Shown here piece after piece: positions 54,011-63,597 of a DNA stretch of 64,000 nt; within the stretch, counting starts at the first letter, position 1; each line of letters begins with the position of its first letter. This DNA comes from Paraburkholderia sp. BL10I2N1. GTDB lineage: Bacteria; Pseudomonadota; Gammaproteobacteria; Burkholderiales; Burkholderiaceae. The translations under genes and the position numbers were made by a program. Location of the stretch: positions 248,001 to 312,000 of the forward strand of contig NZ_SNWA01000002.1 of NCBI RefSeq assembly GCF_004361815.1, given 5' to 3'. The notes beneath the pieces were generated by a model, which searched no databases, was not told where the DNA came from, and was given only the letters and a program-made list of their open reading frames with translations.

Positions 54011-54550
54011 TTACTGGTAGCTAACTGCGTACTGCACGCTGCCCAGCACCGAACCCGGCGTTGCGCCGCCTTGTTCGGAGATGTACTGAACAGCGAAGTC
54101 GTGCGACGCGGTCGTTGCGCCAACTTCCAGATTCAGGCCCGGTGCGGCATAACCGTTGACGCCGCTCAGGTTGAACGGCGCAGACGGTGCTGCCGGATCG
54201 AGCAGTTGCAGTGCAACGTTAGTCGCGCTGCCGGTGTTGCCCAGATTGCCGCTCGGGGTGACCTGGTTGCCCACGAACACCGTATCGATCGACTGAGCGA
54301 CCGTCGTCGGAGCCATACATCCAGTCACGCCAATCGTGAAGTTCGTCTGTTTAGCGACGGCGCCCGCGCCAGTCAACTCTGACGACGCGACGGTAGGCAG
54401 CAGCACGGTCGGGCTGGCAGCATTGCCGTTGATCGAAACCGCGCACGTCTGATCCGTCACTTCGCCCTGGAAGTTGATGGTGTTGCCGCTGGCAGCAAAC
54501 GCGAAGGCAGGAACAGCCGCAATGGCGAGGGCAAGAAGATGTTTTTTCAA
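54011..54550 (-). CDS. Major fimbrial subunit, first copy
   Basis: A 179-residue pilin, first gene of the chaperone-usher operon. The signal peptide ends PAFAFAAS. Conserved disulfide cysteines lie in EVTDQTCAVSI (Cys36) and GVTGCMAPTTV (Cys78). The C-terminal beta-zipper is VLGSVQYAVSYQ, and the N-terminal extension SGNTINFQGEV donates the strand to the next subunit. It forms the shaft of the fibre. A close variant copy lies 7.4 kb away at 46583-47122. Confidence 0.93.
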   Translation of the reverse strand: MKKHLLALAIAAVPAFAFAASGNTINFQGEVTDQTCAVSINGNAASPTVLLPTVASSELTGAGAVAKQTNFTIGVTGCMAPTTVAQSIDTVFVGNQVTPSGNLGNTGSATNVALQLLDPAAPSAPFNLSGVNGYAAPGLNLEVGATTASHDFAVQYISEQGGATPGSVLGSVQYAVSYQ

Positions 54551-54676
54551 GGTATAACTCGTTTTGGAAAGGTTGATAAATGTCGCCGCTTCTCAGGCAG
54601 CAAACGAATTCTGGGGCTTTCAACTTCATTCCAATGTAGGCCGCGTCCGATACTTTCGTCGGACTGGTCTGGAAAT

Positions 54677-55771
54677 CAGGGCAATTGCATGAAGAGCGCA
54701 GGGCAATCGCACCAATTGTTGAATCGCTATGAACCGTGCCAGCCGAGGATTTGAGCGCGATAAAAGTCGCTGGCGCATGCCTTCAGGCGGCGAATCTTCA
54801 GCCCTGCTTTGGTACTGCGATCCTGCGGCAGCAGGTTCAGGGCGATGCGCCTGAGGATGGCGAAGTTCTGAGCGGCGTTATCCACACGGACCCGGCACTG
54901 ATCTTCACCGAACGCCATATCGAGGCACCAGTGCATGCCATTCTCTATACCCCAGTGGGAACGGACAGCGTGGACAATAGGCGCTGCATCGGGCGGCAGG
55001 CTGCTGACGTAATAGTGCCGCTCACGATCGAGCGCAGCCCGGGCCACAGATCGGGCTCATGTTGCCAGCGCGTGAGAATGTCGCTGGCGACACAGCGGCG
55101 CGTCTCGATGCGGCCGTGATCTTTCTAGACTTCCCGATGCTCGCTGGTGTAGTCCGCATAGGCAAGCGGAACGCGCTCCATGGCGTCAAATGCCGTCTGT
55201 ACCCGGCCCAGCATCGTGCCCTGGTTGCCCTTGCAGGCCAGCACGTAGTCGGCGCCCGCCGTCACAATGCGTTCGGCAATGGACCGCTGACACCCCATCG
55301 CATCGATCGTGACAATCGCGCCCTTGAGCAGCAGTGCACGCCTCAAAGGAAGTCCCCTTGGGGATCGCCACGACCTGATCGGCTAAAGCTGGGAACAGGC
55401 GACTCATCCAGCGAATCAAGCAAGCGTCGAACTGCTTCGGATTGAGCGCCGCGAAGACGCGACCGAATGTGTCGTGGGAGGGGATGCCCTGGTCCAATGG
55501 TATATGACAGCGCAGCCAGTCCGGCTTCTCTTCTCCCCAGATCTGGCGCCTGACAGGATCGCGCACAACGCCACCACCAGCATCTGCGTCAGATCATGTG
55601 CCCACGGGCGGCTGCGTGGGTCATTCAAATCCCCAAAAGCTTCCTCGATACTCAGTACGTCATGCATCCGTTTCTCCGGGGCAAAATCCAGAGTAATCGC
55701 GCGCACAGCTTTGTTCACAAGCCTTCCGGTCAATCTTTAAACAATCTTTGACGCTTCATGCAATCGCCCTG
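54677..55771 (-). pseudogene. ISAs1-family element with broken transposase (right copy)
   Basis: The ends are CAGGGCAATTGCATGAAG at 54677 and, inverted, CAGGGCGATTGCATGAAG ending at 55771, so the element is near full length (1095 bases). The transposase reads MHDVLSIEEAFGDLNDPRSR, then after frameshifts WGEEKPDWLRCHIPLDQGIP, VTIDAMGCQRSIAERIV, ACKGNQGTMLGRVQ and SHWGIENGMHWCLDMAFGED. It has at least three frame changes and an internal deletion at VVAI/ALLLKGAIV shared with the left copy. Confidence 0.9.
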
Positions 55772-55781
55772 TGGCGGAAAT
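55772..55781. repeat. Target-site duplication, right copy (tggcggaaat)
   Basis: TGGCGGAAAT follows the right ISAs1 end directly and matches 45778-45787. Ten bases lies at the upper end of the 8-10 bases I expect for ISAs1-type elements. Confidence 0.85.
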
Positions 55782-56095
55782 AGCGAAGATCTTCGATTGG
55801 GTTAATCGCATTGACACGACGCCCTCGATTTAGCGAGCGCGATAAAACGACCCGTTTCCAGCAGACTTAAACAGGCCCAATCCCGGCCATCGATCAATTA
55901 TCGGCGCTCTGCGGAACTCCGCCCGCTTGGCCGAGTCACTTTAACGGTCCTGCAACCGGATACACCCGTTTGCCTTTTCGGTACCGCGCCGCGCCCTTGC
56001 GGCAGCACGCAGTAGCGGTCTTTCCCCTACGACACGCCTTGTGCATCCCAAGCGCCCAGTTGCGCCGGACTGCATGAGGTTGCTTTGGCAACGTA
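55782..56095. other. Intergenic region between the composite element and the OpgC-like gene
   Basis: About 315 bases with no convincing gene. It is the right flank of the composite transposon and should hold the promoter of the next gene. Confidence 0.4.
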
Positions 56096-57193
56096 ATGCA
56101 AAAGTCGCAATCCCGTCTCGTCGAGCTTGATTTTTTTCGTGGTCTGGTTCTTCTCATCATCGTTGTCGATCACATCGGCGGCAGCATCCTGTCGCGCGTC
56201 ACACTGCACGCCTATGCGCTGTGCGATGCCGCCGAAGTGTTCGTGTTCCTCGGCGGCTTCGCCACCGCAACGGCTTGGGCCGCGCTGGCGGAACGCCGCA
56301 ACGAAGTGATCGCGCGTAACCGCTTCTTCAAACGCTCGCTGGAAATCTACCGTGCGTTCCTCGTCACAGCCGGCCTGATGCTGCTCGTCAGTGCGGTGCT
56401 GATGGCGTGTGGTATCGAAGCGCCGAATCTGGCCACGACCGATATCGACGATCTGAGGGACGCCCCGTTCGAGGCACTCGGCGAGATCCTGCTGTTCCGC
56501 CGTCAGCCGTATCTGGCGTCGGTGCTGCCCATGTACGCGCTTTTTGCGCTGATGGTGCCGGCCGTCCTGCCGCTCGCGCGCAGCAAGCCATGGTGGCTGC
56601 TTGCCGGCAGCGTCGCACTGTGGGCCACTGCGCCACACATTGCCGCCTATCTGCCCACCGCCGAAGACACGCAATGGTACTTCAATCCGTTCGCGTGGCA
56701 ATTGATGTTCGTGCTCGGCATGATCGCGCGCTGCCAGCCGGTGTATCAGCGGATCAGCGCGCATCGCGCAGGTTGGATCGTGAGCGCGCTTGCGTCAGGT
56801 GTCGTGCTGGCCGCGGCATACTACAAGCTCTTCATACAACACACGCCGTTCGACAGCAGCATCAAGCAGAACCTCGAATGGATGCGCGTCCTGAATTTTC
56901 TGGCGATCGCCTGGCTCACCGCGAACCTGATCCGCCTCGGCTGGGCAAGGAAGCTGGCGCTCAGGTTGCCATGGGTGGGACTGATCGGCCGCAAGGGGCT
57001 GTTGTGTTTCGTCTCTGGCGCAGTGATATCGCTCGTCGTCGATTCACTGCTCTATCAGACCACTGACGGCCTCCTCAATATCCCGCTCGGCCTTGTCGCC
57101 GACGCCATTGCACTCGGTGCGCTGCTTCTTGTGGCAAAGGCATCCGAACCACTATCGCGCTTCTTTACCCTGCGCCTGCGCATGTCCAGCTGA
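56096..57193 (+). CDS. OpgC-family membrane acyltransferase-like protein
   Basis: A 365-residue inner-membrane protein with about ten helices. The start SRLVELDFFRGLVLLIIVVD with a conserved Arg/Asp/His set (RGLVLLIIVVDHIG) is the signature of the OpgC_C family, which succinylates or otherwise decorates periplasmic glucans and other polymers. SFVFLGGF-like AAEVFVFLGGFATATAWA follows. No glucan synthesis genes (opgGH) are adjacent, so the acceptor is uncertain. The start lacks a strong ribosome site. Confidence 0.85.
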   Translation: MQKSQSRLVELDFFRGLVLLIIVVDHIGGSILSRVTLHAYALCDAAEVFVFLGGFATATAWAALAERRNEVIARNRFFKRSLEIYRAFLVTAGLMLLVSAVLMACGIEAPNLATTDIDDLRDAPFEALGEILLFRRQPYLASVLPMYALFALMVPAVLPLARSKPWWLLAGSVALWATAPHIAAYLPTAEDTQWYFNPFAWQLMFVLGMIARCQPVYQRISAHRAGWIVSALASGVVLAAAYYKLFIQHTPFDSSIKQNLEWMRVLNFLAIAWLTANLIRLGWARKLALRLPWVGLIGRKGLLCFVSGAVISLVVDSLLYQTTDGLLNIPLGLVADAIALGALLLVAKASEPLSRFFTLRLRMSS

Positions 57194-57282
57194 CGCCTCG
57201 CGCGAGCAGCGCTCAACAAGCCTGCCGGTGCTGCTAGCATAGGCCGCGCGCGATGTGCGCGGCCTGTTCCTTCTCCTTCGTC

Positions 57283-58119
57283 ATGCGCAGACTCCTCCAT
57301 TCCGCGATGCTCCTGCTATGCTTCGCCTGCGCCGTGCCTGCATCCGCCAGCACGGTCTATAACCGGACCTTCCACTCGCCGGCGCTCGATCGCGACTGGA
57401 CGTACACCATCTATTTACCCACCGGCTATCATAGCGACGGCCCGCGCCTGCCTGTGCTGTACCTCCTGCACGGCAACAACGGCGAGCCCACCGACTGGAT
57501 CACGCAGGGCCATCTGCAAAGCACCGTCGACGGGTTGATCGAACGTCACGAGATTCCCTCCGTCGTGATCGTGATGCCGCAAGGTGGGACCGACTGGTAT
57601 GTCAACCGCAAGGAAAAGATCGAGACGGCGTTCTTCGACAACCTGATCCCCGAGATCGAAACGCACTACGCGGTGGAGAAGGAGCGCGGCGGACGGGCGA
57701 TCGGCGGCGTATCGATGGGCGGCTTCGGTGCGTTGCGCTATGCGATGACGCGGCCGGACCATTTTTGTGGCGTGCTGCTGCTCAGTCCGGCGATCTATGC
57801 GGACGAACCGCCGCCCGCGTCGGCGGCGCGCCGGGTCGGCGTGTTCGGCGACCGGCAGTTCGACCTTCGTGTCTGGCACGCGCTGAACTATCCGGCGTTG
57901 TGGAACGCGTATATGAGCAAGCCATGGCGCCTGCCGATGTTCGTCTCGTCCGGCGACGACGATCTCACGATCCAGGCCGAGGCGTCCGCGCTCTACACCC
58001 ACCTGAGGCTGGCGGGCAATCCGGCGACGCTGCGGATTGTCGACGGCGGCCATACGTGGGATGTATGGCGAGGCTTGCTGCCCGCCGCGCTCAAATACAC
58101 GCTAGCGTGCTTCGGGTAA
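57283..58119 (+). CDS. Exported esterase (esterase D family, alpha/beta hydrolase)
   Basis: A 278-residue hydrolase with signal peptide MLLLCFACAVPASAS. LPVLYLLHGNNGEPTDW is the oxyanion region, GGVSMGGFGALRYAM the nucleophile elbow with Ser, and VSSGDDDLT and DGGHTWDVWR supply acid and His. The pattern is that of the esterase D/antigen 85/feruloyl esterase family (Esterase PF00756). The ATG at 57283 is preferred over 57253 because the signal peptide begins there. It is probably periplasmic or secreted. Confidence 0.9.
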   Translation: MRRLLHSAMLLLCFACAVPASASTVYNRTFHSPALDRDWTYTIYLPTGYHSDGPRLPVLYLLHGNNGEPTDWITQGHLQSTVDGLIERHEIPSVVIVMPQGGTDWYVNRKEKIETAFFDNLIPEIETHYAVEKERGGRAIGGVSMGGFGALRYAMTRPDHFCGVLLLSPAIYADEPPPASAARRVGVFGDRQFDLRVWHALNYPALWNAYMSKPWRLPMFVSSGDDDLTIQAEASALYTHLRLAGNPATLRIVDGGHTWDVWRGLLPAALKYTLACFG

Positions 58120-58224
58120 GCGCGACAGTGCCTCGCTGACCTGCCGGAAGGGCGTTCACACTATTGACCGTGCATTGATAACACAACCCGCGGCAACACG
58201 TGCCAAACACCCAACCCGGACGTC

Positions 58225-59304
58225 CTACTGACGGACCCAGTCGGTCCACAGCACCATCAGCACGGTCATCAGGGCCGGGCCGATAAAGAGTCCAAGCAGC
58301 CCGAACGTCTCTGCGCCCCCGAGGATGCCGAACAGCACGAGCAGAAACGGCAGACGCGTCGAGTTGCCGATCAGAACCGGCCGCACGAAATGCTCCGCAA
58401 CGAACACGACGACGAATCCAAACACCAGCAGACCGATGGCCCCCGCCACCGATGCCTGCACCAGCAGCCATAGCGCCGCGCCGCAGAACACGATCGGCGC
58501 ACAGAACGGCAACATCGCAGCGACGGCCGTCACGAGCGCGAGCAACGCCGCATGCGGCACGCCGATCACCCCATAGGCGACCCCGAGCAGCAGCCCTTCG
58601 CCGAGCCCGACCACGATCAGCCCTGTCACGGTGCCACGCACAGCCACCGCCATGCGCTGGACCAGTTGTGCACCATCCGCGCCGAAAGCCCGTCGTGCGC
58701 CCTTCATCAGCGCATTCGGCAAACGGGGGCCCGCCTGAAGAATCACAAACAGCGTGACCAGCATGAAACCGAACAGCACCACGACATGAAGTGCCCGGGC
58801 GCCGAAACGCTGCCCTATCGTGACGACCGCATGCCCGTGCAAACCCTTCATCGCGGGCGACTCACGCAACGAATGATCGAGGTTAGCGTGCCACCACGTC
58901 GCGATCTGCTGCGAGCCGAACGGCAGATGCATGACGAAGTCCGGCATCGGAATACCGTTTTCCTGGACCGACTGAAACCAGGCCGTCAGGTCGCGCGCCT
59001 CGCTCGCCGCCTGCGCGATCCCGAGCCCGACCGGCAGCACGACCAGCAGCATGATGACAGCCGTGAAACAGGTGGCAATCACCGTCGTGCGGCCCTTGAG
59101 CCAGCGTTGTCCCGCGACGCGCTGCAACAGCGGCCACAAGGCGATCGAGATCACACAGGCCCACGCCACGGCGGGAATGAAGCCGCGTACGATCCACAAA
59201 GCAAGCAGCACGAGCAACGTGTACAGTATCGCCGAGGCCATTTTCTGGGCTCTCTGGCGGTTGGGCTGATGGGAATCGTGCGGGCTGGGCGGACGCTGGA
59301 TCAT
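58225..59304 (-). CDS. AI-2E family transporter (PerM/YdiK-like)
   Basis: A 359-residue inner-membrane protein of the AI-2E (UPF0118) family. Eight helices are seen, four at each end, with a soluble middle. The C-terminal signature is GLGEGLLLGVAYGVIGVPHA followed by VAEHFVRPVLIGNSTRLPF and LFGILGGAETFGLLGLFIGP. Members have been linked to export of autoinducer-2, Na+/H+ exchange or other solutes. The role here is open. The frame is open to 59490, but MIQRPPSPHDSHQ at 59304 is the plausible start. Confidence 0.88.
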   Translation of the reverse strand: MIQRPPSPHDSHQPNRQRAQKMASAILYTLLVLLALWIVRGFIPAVAWACVISIALWPLLQRVAGQRWLKGRTTVIATCFTAVIMLLVVLPVGLGIAQAASEARDLTAWFQSVQENGIPMPDFVMHLPFGSQQIATWWHANLDHSLRESPAMKGLHGHAVVTIGQRFGARALHVVVLFGFMLVTLFVILQAGPRLPNALMKGARRAFGADGAQLVQRMAVAVRGTVTGLIVVGLGEGLLLGVAYGVIGVPHAALLALVTAVAAMLPFCAPIVFCGAALWLLVQASVAGAIGLLVFGFVVVFVAEHFVRPVLIGNSTRLPFLLVLFGILGGAETFGLLGLFIGPALMTVLMVLWTDWVRQ

Positions 59305-59656
59305 GAGGCCTCGGAGCGCGGTGAAGCGTTGTGGTTGTTGGGCGCGATGCAATCGGGTCTCGTGCAGACGATGAAGCCCGCATCCTGAAACCCGGCGATC
59401 CGCACATCTTAAAGGATGCGCAAAAACACCCCGGATCGCCGCCGCAAACCCCGGGCCACGCGTCGCGCCCAGTACAACACTGCGTTGCAAAAATGCGGGT
59501 TATCATCCGGGACGTCCCGCAGACCCGCATCCTTTCGTACCAGTTGAGAATTCCGACCCAATTGTTGCTATTTCAAGAACGGTGTTTCAACGCGCGCACA
59601 ATGGTCTTCTGGCGCGCGCAGGACTACATTCGGCACACCACACTACGGAGCCGACC

Positions 59657-59944
59657 ATGAAGACCACAGAGTCCCTACCCCTGAACGGAGCCAATGGCGT
59701 GCGCATCGAGATTCTCGAGCGTTCCGACACGACGCTGGTCATCCGCTGGGTCGAACCGGGCCGCTGTCATTACGGCGAGCAACGCTGGCGCCGTCGTTCG
59801 GCGCACACATCGGGAACCTGCGCGCTGTCGCGCCGGAAGATCCGCCGCGGCGACGCGGTGTTCAAGCCTGCCGAGCGTCCGGCGCCGTCTAACGCGGCGG
59901 CGATGATTTCGGCCGAGATGCTCTGCGATCTGATCGCCGACTGA
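59657..59944 (+). CDS. DUF3331 family protein
   Basis: A 95-residue small cytoplasmic protein typical of Burkholderia relatives. Conserved parts are LVIRWVEPGRCHYGEQRWRR, TCALSRRKIRRGDAVFKP and APSNAAAMI. Two cysteines and several His suggest a small metal-binding fold. The ATG follows ACGGAG. Function unknown. Confidence 0.8.
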   Translation: MKTTESLPLNGANGVRIEILERSDTTLVIRWVEPGRCHYGEQRWRRRSAHTSGTCALSRRKIRRGDAVFKPAERPAPSNAAAMISAEMLCDLIAD

Positions 59945-60090
59945 CACCCCATGTTGTCCCCCCCCCGTCTGGCGCTCCGGCATCCGGATGCGCGGCAGCA
60001 GTTCCCCTGCGATCCACATGGCACTTTTGCAAAAGCAACGCGTCCCGCGTGCCAGAGAACGCCGTCCATGCGGACACAGCTTCTCGATGA

Positions 60091-61032
60091 TTATCGGGCG
60101 CGGCGGCAAGCTGAATCGAGCAGGAAGCGGCAGACCTTGTCGTGCATGCGCTGGACGCCGGGGCTCGTCTCCAGCGCGCGCCAGCAGCCATGTACGAGCC
60201 CCGGCGCGATCCACAACTGCACCTCGCCTCCTGCGGCCTGAATGCGTTCCGCGAACACGTGGGCATCGTCGCGCAACGGATCATGTTCGACGCCGATAGA
60301 CAGCACGGGCGGCAGGCCGTCGAAGCGGCTGGCTTCGATCGGCACGGTCCAGACGGGCGGCGCTGCGTCGCCCCAGTACAGCCGGCTGTACAAGCGAACA
60401 CCGGCGAGCGTGAGCATCGGGGCGTTCGCTTCCGTCTCACGTGCAGGCGACTGCGGCTCGGCGCCGAGCATCGGATAAATCAGCGCGACTCCCGCTACAC
60501 CTTCGATACCGGAATCGCGCAAGCGCATCGCGACACTTGCCGCGAGATTGGCGCCCGCGCTATCCCCGGCCAGCAGCAGCGGCGCGGGCAGCGACCTGAA
60601 AGGCAGGCGGCCGTCGAGCGCGGCCAGCGTGACGTCGAGACAGTCTTCGTGTGCCGCTGGTGCAGGATGCTCGGGCGCGAGGCGGTAATCGACGGCGACC
60701 ACGCACAGCCCGGTATCGGCAGCGAGGCGCGCGGTCACGATCTCGTGACTGTCGAGCGAGCCAAAGACAAAACCACCGCCATGAAAATACAGCAACGCGC
60801 CAGGCGACTGTGCGCCTTCGCCCTTTGCATACAGACGCAAGCGGATGCTATGGCCGGTGGCCGTCACAAGCGTTGCATTCTGAACGCCCACGCCCGCCGG
60901 CCTGGCGGCTGTGAACGCCGCGGCGAAGCGTTCGTAAATGGCGCGCCCTTCGACCGTCGGCAGCGACGCCGAGTTGTCGGGATAGATCGCTTCCGCGCGG
61001 GCGACGAACGCCGCGATCTCAGGTTCCAGCAT
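60091..61032 (-). CDS. HSL-type alpha/beta hydrolase in the carnitine cluster
   Basis: A 313-residue esterase/lipase of the hormone-sensitive-lipase family. HGGGFVFGS is the family oxyanion motif, LAGDSAGANLAASVA the Ser elbow, and GLVHGCWRAL the catalytic His. It lies 62 bases after cdhB on the same strand. In Pseudomonas aeruginosa a lipolytic enzyme gene occupies the same place beside cdhB (as I recall, PA5384), so it may release carnitine from acylcarnitines. Confidence 0.88.
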   Translation of the reverse strand: MLEPEIAAFVARAEAIYPDNSASLPTVEGRAIYERFAAAFTAARPAGVGVQNATLVTATGHSIRLRLYAKGEGAQSPGALLYFHGGGFVFGSLDSHEIVTARLAADTGLCVVAVDYRLAPEHPAPAAHEDCLDVTLAALDGRLPFRSLPAPLLLAGDSAGANLAASVAMRLRDSGIEGVAGVALIYPMLGAEPQSPARETEANAPMLTLAGVRLYSRLYWGDAAPPVWTVPIEASRFDGLPPVLSIGVEHDPLRDDAHVFAERIQAAGGEVQLWIAPGLVHGCWRALETSPGVQRMHDKVCRFLLDSACRRAR

Positions 61033-61094
61033 GGCAGCACCTCCTGCGTCTCAGCGTACCGCGGATACCGTCTGAGCGGAAGGCCAGCCAGAAC

Positions 61095-61586
61095 CTAGCC
61101 ACGCGCCTTCGACGGCAGCCCGATCGCCCGCCCCTGCCAGGCGCCCGGCGGCAACGCCGCATGGGCGTCGCCCAACGCCCGCACACGCGCCTCGATATCG
61201 GCATCGAACGGCGCCGCCTTCGGGCCGTCCGTGTCGACATGCAACAGCATCTGCTCGCTGGCCGCGACGGGCTCGGCGCCGTCGCCCGCGAACATCTCGA
61301 GGTAGATGTGCAGCCGCTTCGCGTCGTGGGCGACGAGCCGCACGTCCACCCGCACCGGCGTGCCTTCCTTGATTTCGTGCAGATAGTTCAGGTGCGCTTC
61401 GAGCGTGTAGATCGACCGGCCGCGTGCCTTGCGCACCGCGTCGTCAAGGCCGATCCGGTCGATCAGCGCGTCGGTCGCGAAGCTGAAAATCAGCATGTAG
61501 AACGCGTCGCGCAAATGACCGTTGTAATCGACCCATTCGGCGCGGACCTCGTCGCGGTACACCGTCAGCGGCGCGTTGTCCGGCAT
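61095..61586 (-). CDS. cdhB: Betainyl-CoA thioesterase (CdhB-like)
   Basis: A 163-residue hot-dog-fold thioesterase: EWVDYNGHLRDAFYM carries the catalytic Asp and dimer helix, and KEGTPVRVDVRLVAHDAKRL the central strands. Order and strand match the P. aeruginosa carnitine locus, where the product hydrolyses betainyl-CoA to glycine betaine and CoA. It follows cdhA by about 31 bases. Confidence 0.85.
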   Translation of the reverse strand: MPDNAPLTVYRDEVRAEWVDYNGHLRDAFYMLIFSFATDALIDRIGLDDAVRKARGRSIYTLEAHLNYLHEIKEGTPVRVDVRLVAHDAKRLHIYLEMFAGDGAEPVAASEQMLLHVDTDGPKAAPFDADIEARVRALGDAHAALPPGAWQGRAIGLPSKARG

Positions 61587-61617
61587 GTCGTCTCCCTTGT
61601 CCTGTGTGCGGGTTCGC

Positions 61618-62583
61618 TTACTCTTCTGGCCGCAAGCCGTGGCGCGCCTTCGCCGCGTCGATCGCCGAGAGCACGCTCGTGATGCAGTCGTCGCGATAGC
61701 GCTCGAGCGCCTTGATCGAGCGTGGCCCCACCTGCTCGGCCGTGCCTTTCACGACGCGATCGATCAGTTCGTCGGTGAGCGGCGGCGCGACGAGCTTCGT
61801 CCATGGCAACTCGAGCGCTGGCCCGAACTGCTGCATGAAGTGTCGCATACCGGCGTCGCCGCCCGCGAGCGTATAGGTCAGGAAGGTGCCCATGAACGAC
61901 CAGCGGATGCCCGCGCCGAAGCGGATCGCATCGTCGATTTCGCCGGTGGTCGCGACGCCTTCGTCGACGAGATGGAGCGCCTCGCGCCACAACGCTTCGA
62001 GCAAACGATCCGCGATAAAACCCGGCACCTCCTTGCGCACGCGCAACGGCCGCATGCCGAGCGAGCGATAGATACGGATGGCGGCGTCGATCGTCGCAGA
62101 CGCCGTCCTCTCGCCGCCGAGCACTTCCACGAGTGGCAGCAGATAGACCGGATTGAAGGGATGCCCAACGACGCACCGCTCAGGATGCTCGGCACGCGCG
62201 TAAAAATCGCTGGGCAGGAGCCCCGAGGTCGACGATGCGATGATCGCATCGGACTTCGCCGCGCGGCTGATCTGCTCGTGCAGCGCGAGCTTCAGGTCTT
62301 CGCGCTCAGGCGCGCTCTCCTGAATGAAGTCCGCGTGAGCGACGCATTCCTCGATCGTTTTGACGAAGCGCAAGCGTTCCTGCGAAGCGCCCTCTTTCAA
62401 TCCCACGCGCTCGAGCGCGGGCCACGCATTGGCGACGTTGTCGCGTAACTGCTTTTCTGCGCCGGGCGCGGGGTCCCACGCGAGCACATCAAGTCCGTTC
62501 GCGAGTGCGCGCGCCACCCAGCCGCTGCCGATAACCCCCGCCCCGATTGCCGCAAATGTCCTGATATCGACGATCACTGCCAT
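61618..62583 (-). CDS. cdhA: L-carnitine 3-dehydrogenase
   Basis: A 321-residue NAD+-dependent enzyme of the 3-hydroxyacyl-CoA dehydrogenase superfamily. [16 protein letters not shown] is the Rossmann loop, [15 protein letters not shown] and [20 protein letters not shown] form the active site with the catalytic His, and [17 protein letters not shown] is in the C-terminal domain. It oxidises L-carnitine to 3-dehydrocarnitine. The frame is open to 62832, but [16 protein letters not shown] at 62583 is the real start. Confidence 0.93.
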   Translation of the reverse strand: MAVIVDIRTFAAIGAGVIGSGWVARALANGLDVLAWDPAPGAEKQLRDNVANAWPALERVGLKEGASQERLRFVKTIEECVAHADFIQESAPEREDLKLALHEQISRAAKSDAIIASSTSGLLPSDFYARAEHPERCVVGHPFNPVYLLPLVEVLGGERTASATIDAAIRIYRSLGMRPLRVRKEVPGFIADRLLEALWREALHLVDEGVATTGEIDDAIRFGAGIRWSFMGTFLTYTLAGGDAGMRHFMQQFGPALELPWTKLVAPPLTDELIDRVVKGTAEQVGPRSIKALERYRDDCITSVLSAIDAAKARHGLRPEE

Positions 62584-62629
62584 TAATGAAAACCCTTCAT
62601 TCAGATGGTTTTTTGCGTACGCATCGTGC

Positions 62630-63559
62630 TCAGGCGAATTGCGCCATCTCACGACGTTCAAGCTGACGTTCACCGCGTGCCGGCAGGCCAAGCTTGCGGC
62701 GCCCTTCCGCGGGCGTGAGCGCCCTGCCGCCGAGCCGCTCGATGATCTCGACCGCACGCTGCACGAGCGAGCCGTTGCTCGCGGGCACACCACGATCCAG
62801 CCAGATGTTGTCTTCCAGACCGACGCGCACATGGCCGCCGAGCAGCATCGCCTGCGCGACCATCGGCATCTGCATGCGGCCGATGCCGAAGCCGGCCCAC
62901 TGCGCGCCGGCGGGCAAGTTGTCCACCATGGCCTTCATCGTGGTGGTGTCGGCGGGCGCGCCCCAGGGAATGCCCATGCAAAGCTGGAACAACGGCGGCG
63001 CATCGAGCAGCCCTTCTTTCAGAAGCTGATTTGCGAACCACAGATGGCCGGTATCGAAGATTTCCAGCTCCGGTTTTACGCCCAGTTCCTGGATGCGCCT
63101 CGCTCCGGCGCGCAACTGGGCGGGCGTCGACACGTAGATGTAGTCGCCGTCGCCAAAATTGAGCGTGCCGCAGTCGAGTGTGCAGATTTCCGGCAGCAAC
63201 TCCTCGACGTGCGCAAGACGCGTCAGGCCGCCGACCAGGTCCGTGTTCGCGCCAAAGCGCAGCGGATCCTCGCCCGGTCCGATCTCGAGGTCGCCGCCCA
63301 TGCCGGCCGTCAGATTGATGATGACGTCCGTATCCGCCGAGCGGATGCGATCGACTACCTCGCGATACAGGTTCGGGTCGCGGCTGCCGCGTCCCGTCTT
63401 CGGATCGCGCACGTGGCAGTGGGCCACGGTCGCACCAGCCTTTGCCGCTTCGATGGCTGCATCGGCGATCTGTTTCGGCGTAACCGGAATCGCCGGATGC
63501 TTGCCGACGGTATCACCTGCGCCAGTGACCGCCGCGGTCACGATGACTTCGTAGTTCAT
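62630..63559 (-). CDS. cdhC: 3-dehydrocarnitine cleavage enzyme (BKACE family)
   Basis: A 309-residue enzyme of the beta-keto acid cleavage (BKACE, formerly DUF849) family. [15 protein letters not shown] holds the Zn-binding His pair, and the barrel strands [19 protein letters not shown] and [16 protein letters not shown] are family signatures. With acetyl-CoA it converts 3-dehydrocarnitine to acetoacetate and betainyl-CoA. It sits between the binding-protein gene and cdhA, as in Pseudomonas. Confidence 0.93.
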   Translation of the reverse strand: MNYEVIVTAAVTGAGDTVGKHPAIPVTPKQIADAAIEAAKAGATVAHCHVRDPKTGRGSRDPNLYREVVDRIRSADTDVIINLTAGMGGDLEIGPGEDPLRFGANTDLVGGLTRLAHVEELLPEICTLDCGTLNFGDGDYIYVSTPAQLRAGARRIQELGVKPELEIFDTGHLWFANQLLKEGLLDAPPLFQLCMGIPWGAPADTTTMKAMVDNLPAGAQWAGFGIGRMQMPMVAQAMLLGGHVRVGLEDNIWLDRGVPASNGSLVQRAVEIIERLGGRALTPAEGRRKLGLPARGERQLERREMAQFA

Positions 63560-63597
63560 GCGTACATATCCTCTTCGATGATCGGATCGGCGCTCAT

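Larger units (their letters stand above)
53754..54669 (-). repeat. Direct repeat of the pilin cassette, copy 1
   Basis: This is the functional-context copy of the 916-base segment repeated at 46326-47241. It covers the chaperone start, hairpin, pilin gene and its upstream region. Identity ends at gtcggactgg on the right and ggcccatcgtcc on the left. Confidence 0.9.
45788..55771. mobile_element. Composite ISAs1-type transposon carrying a chaperone-usher fimbrial operon
   Basis: Both outer ends are the same ISAs1-type left end, CAGGGCGATTGCATGAAG, in inverted orientation, followed on both sides by the same transposase N-terminus. The 9984-base unit is flanked by the 10-base direct repeat TGGCGGAAAT. 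It contains the pilin, chaperone, usher, tip protein and second chaperone genes, a duplicated pilin, and remnants of other IS. Neither transposase copy is intact, so movement now would need help from elsewhere. Confidence 0.8.
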
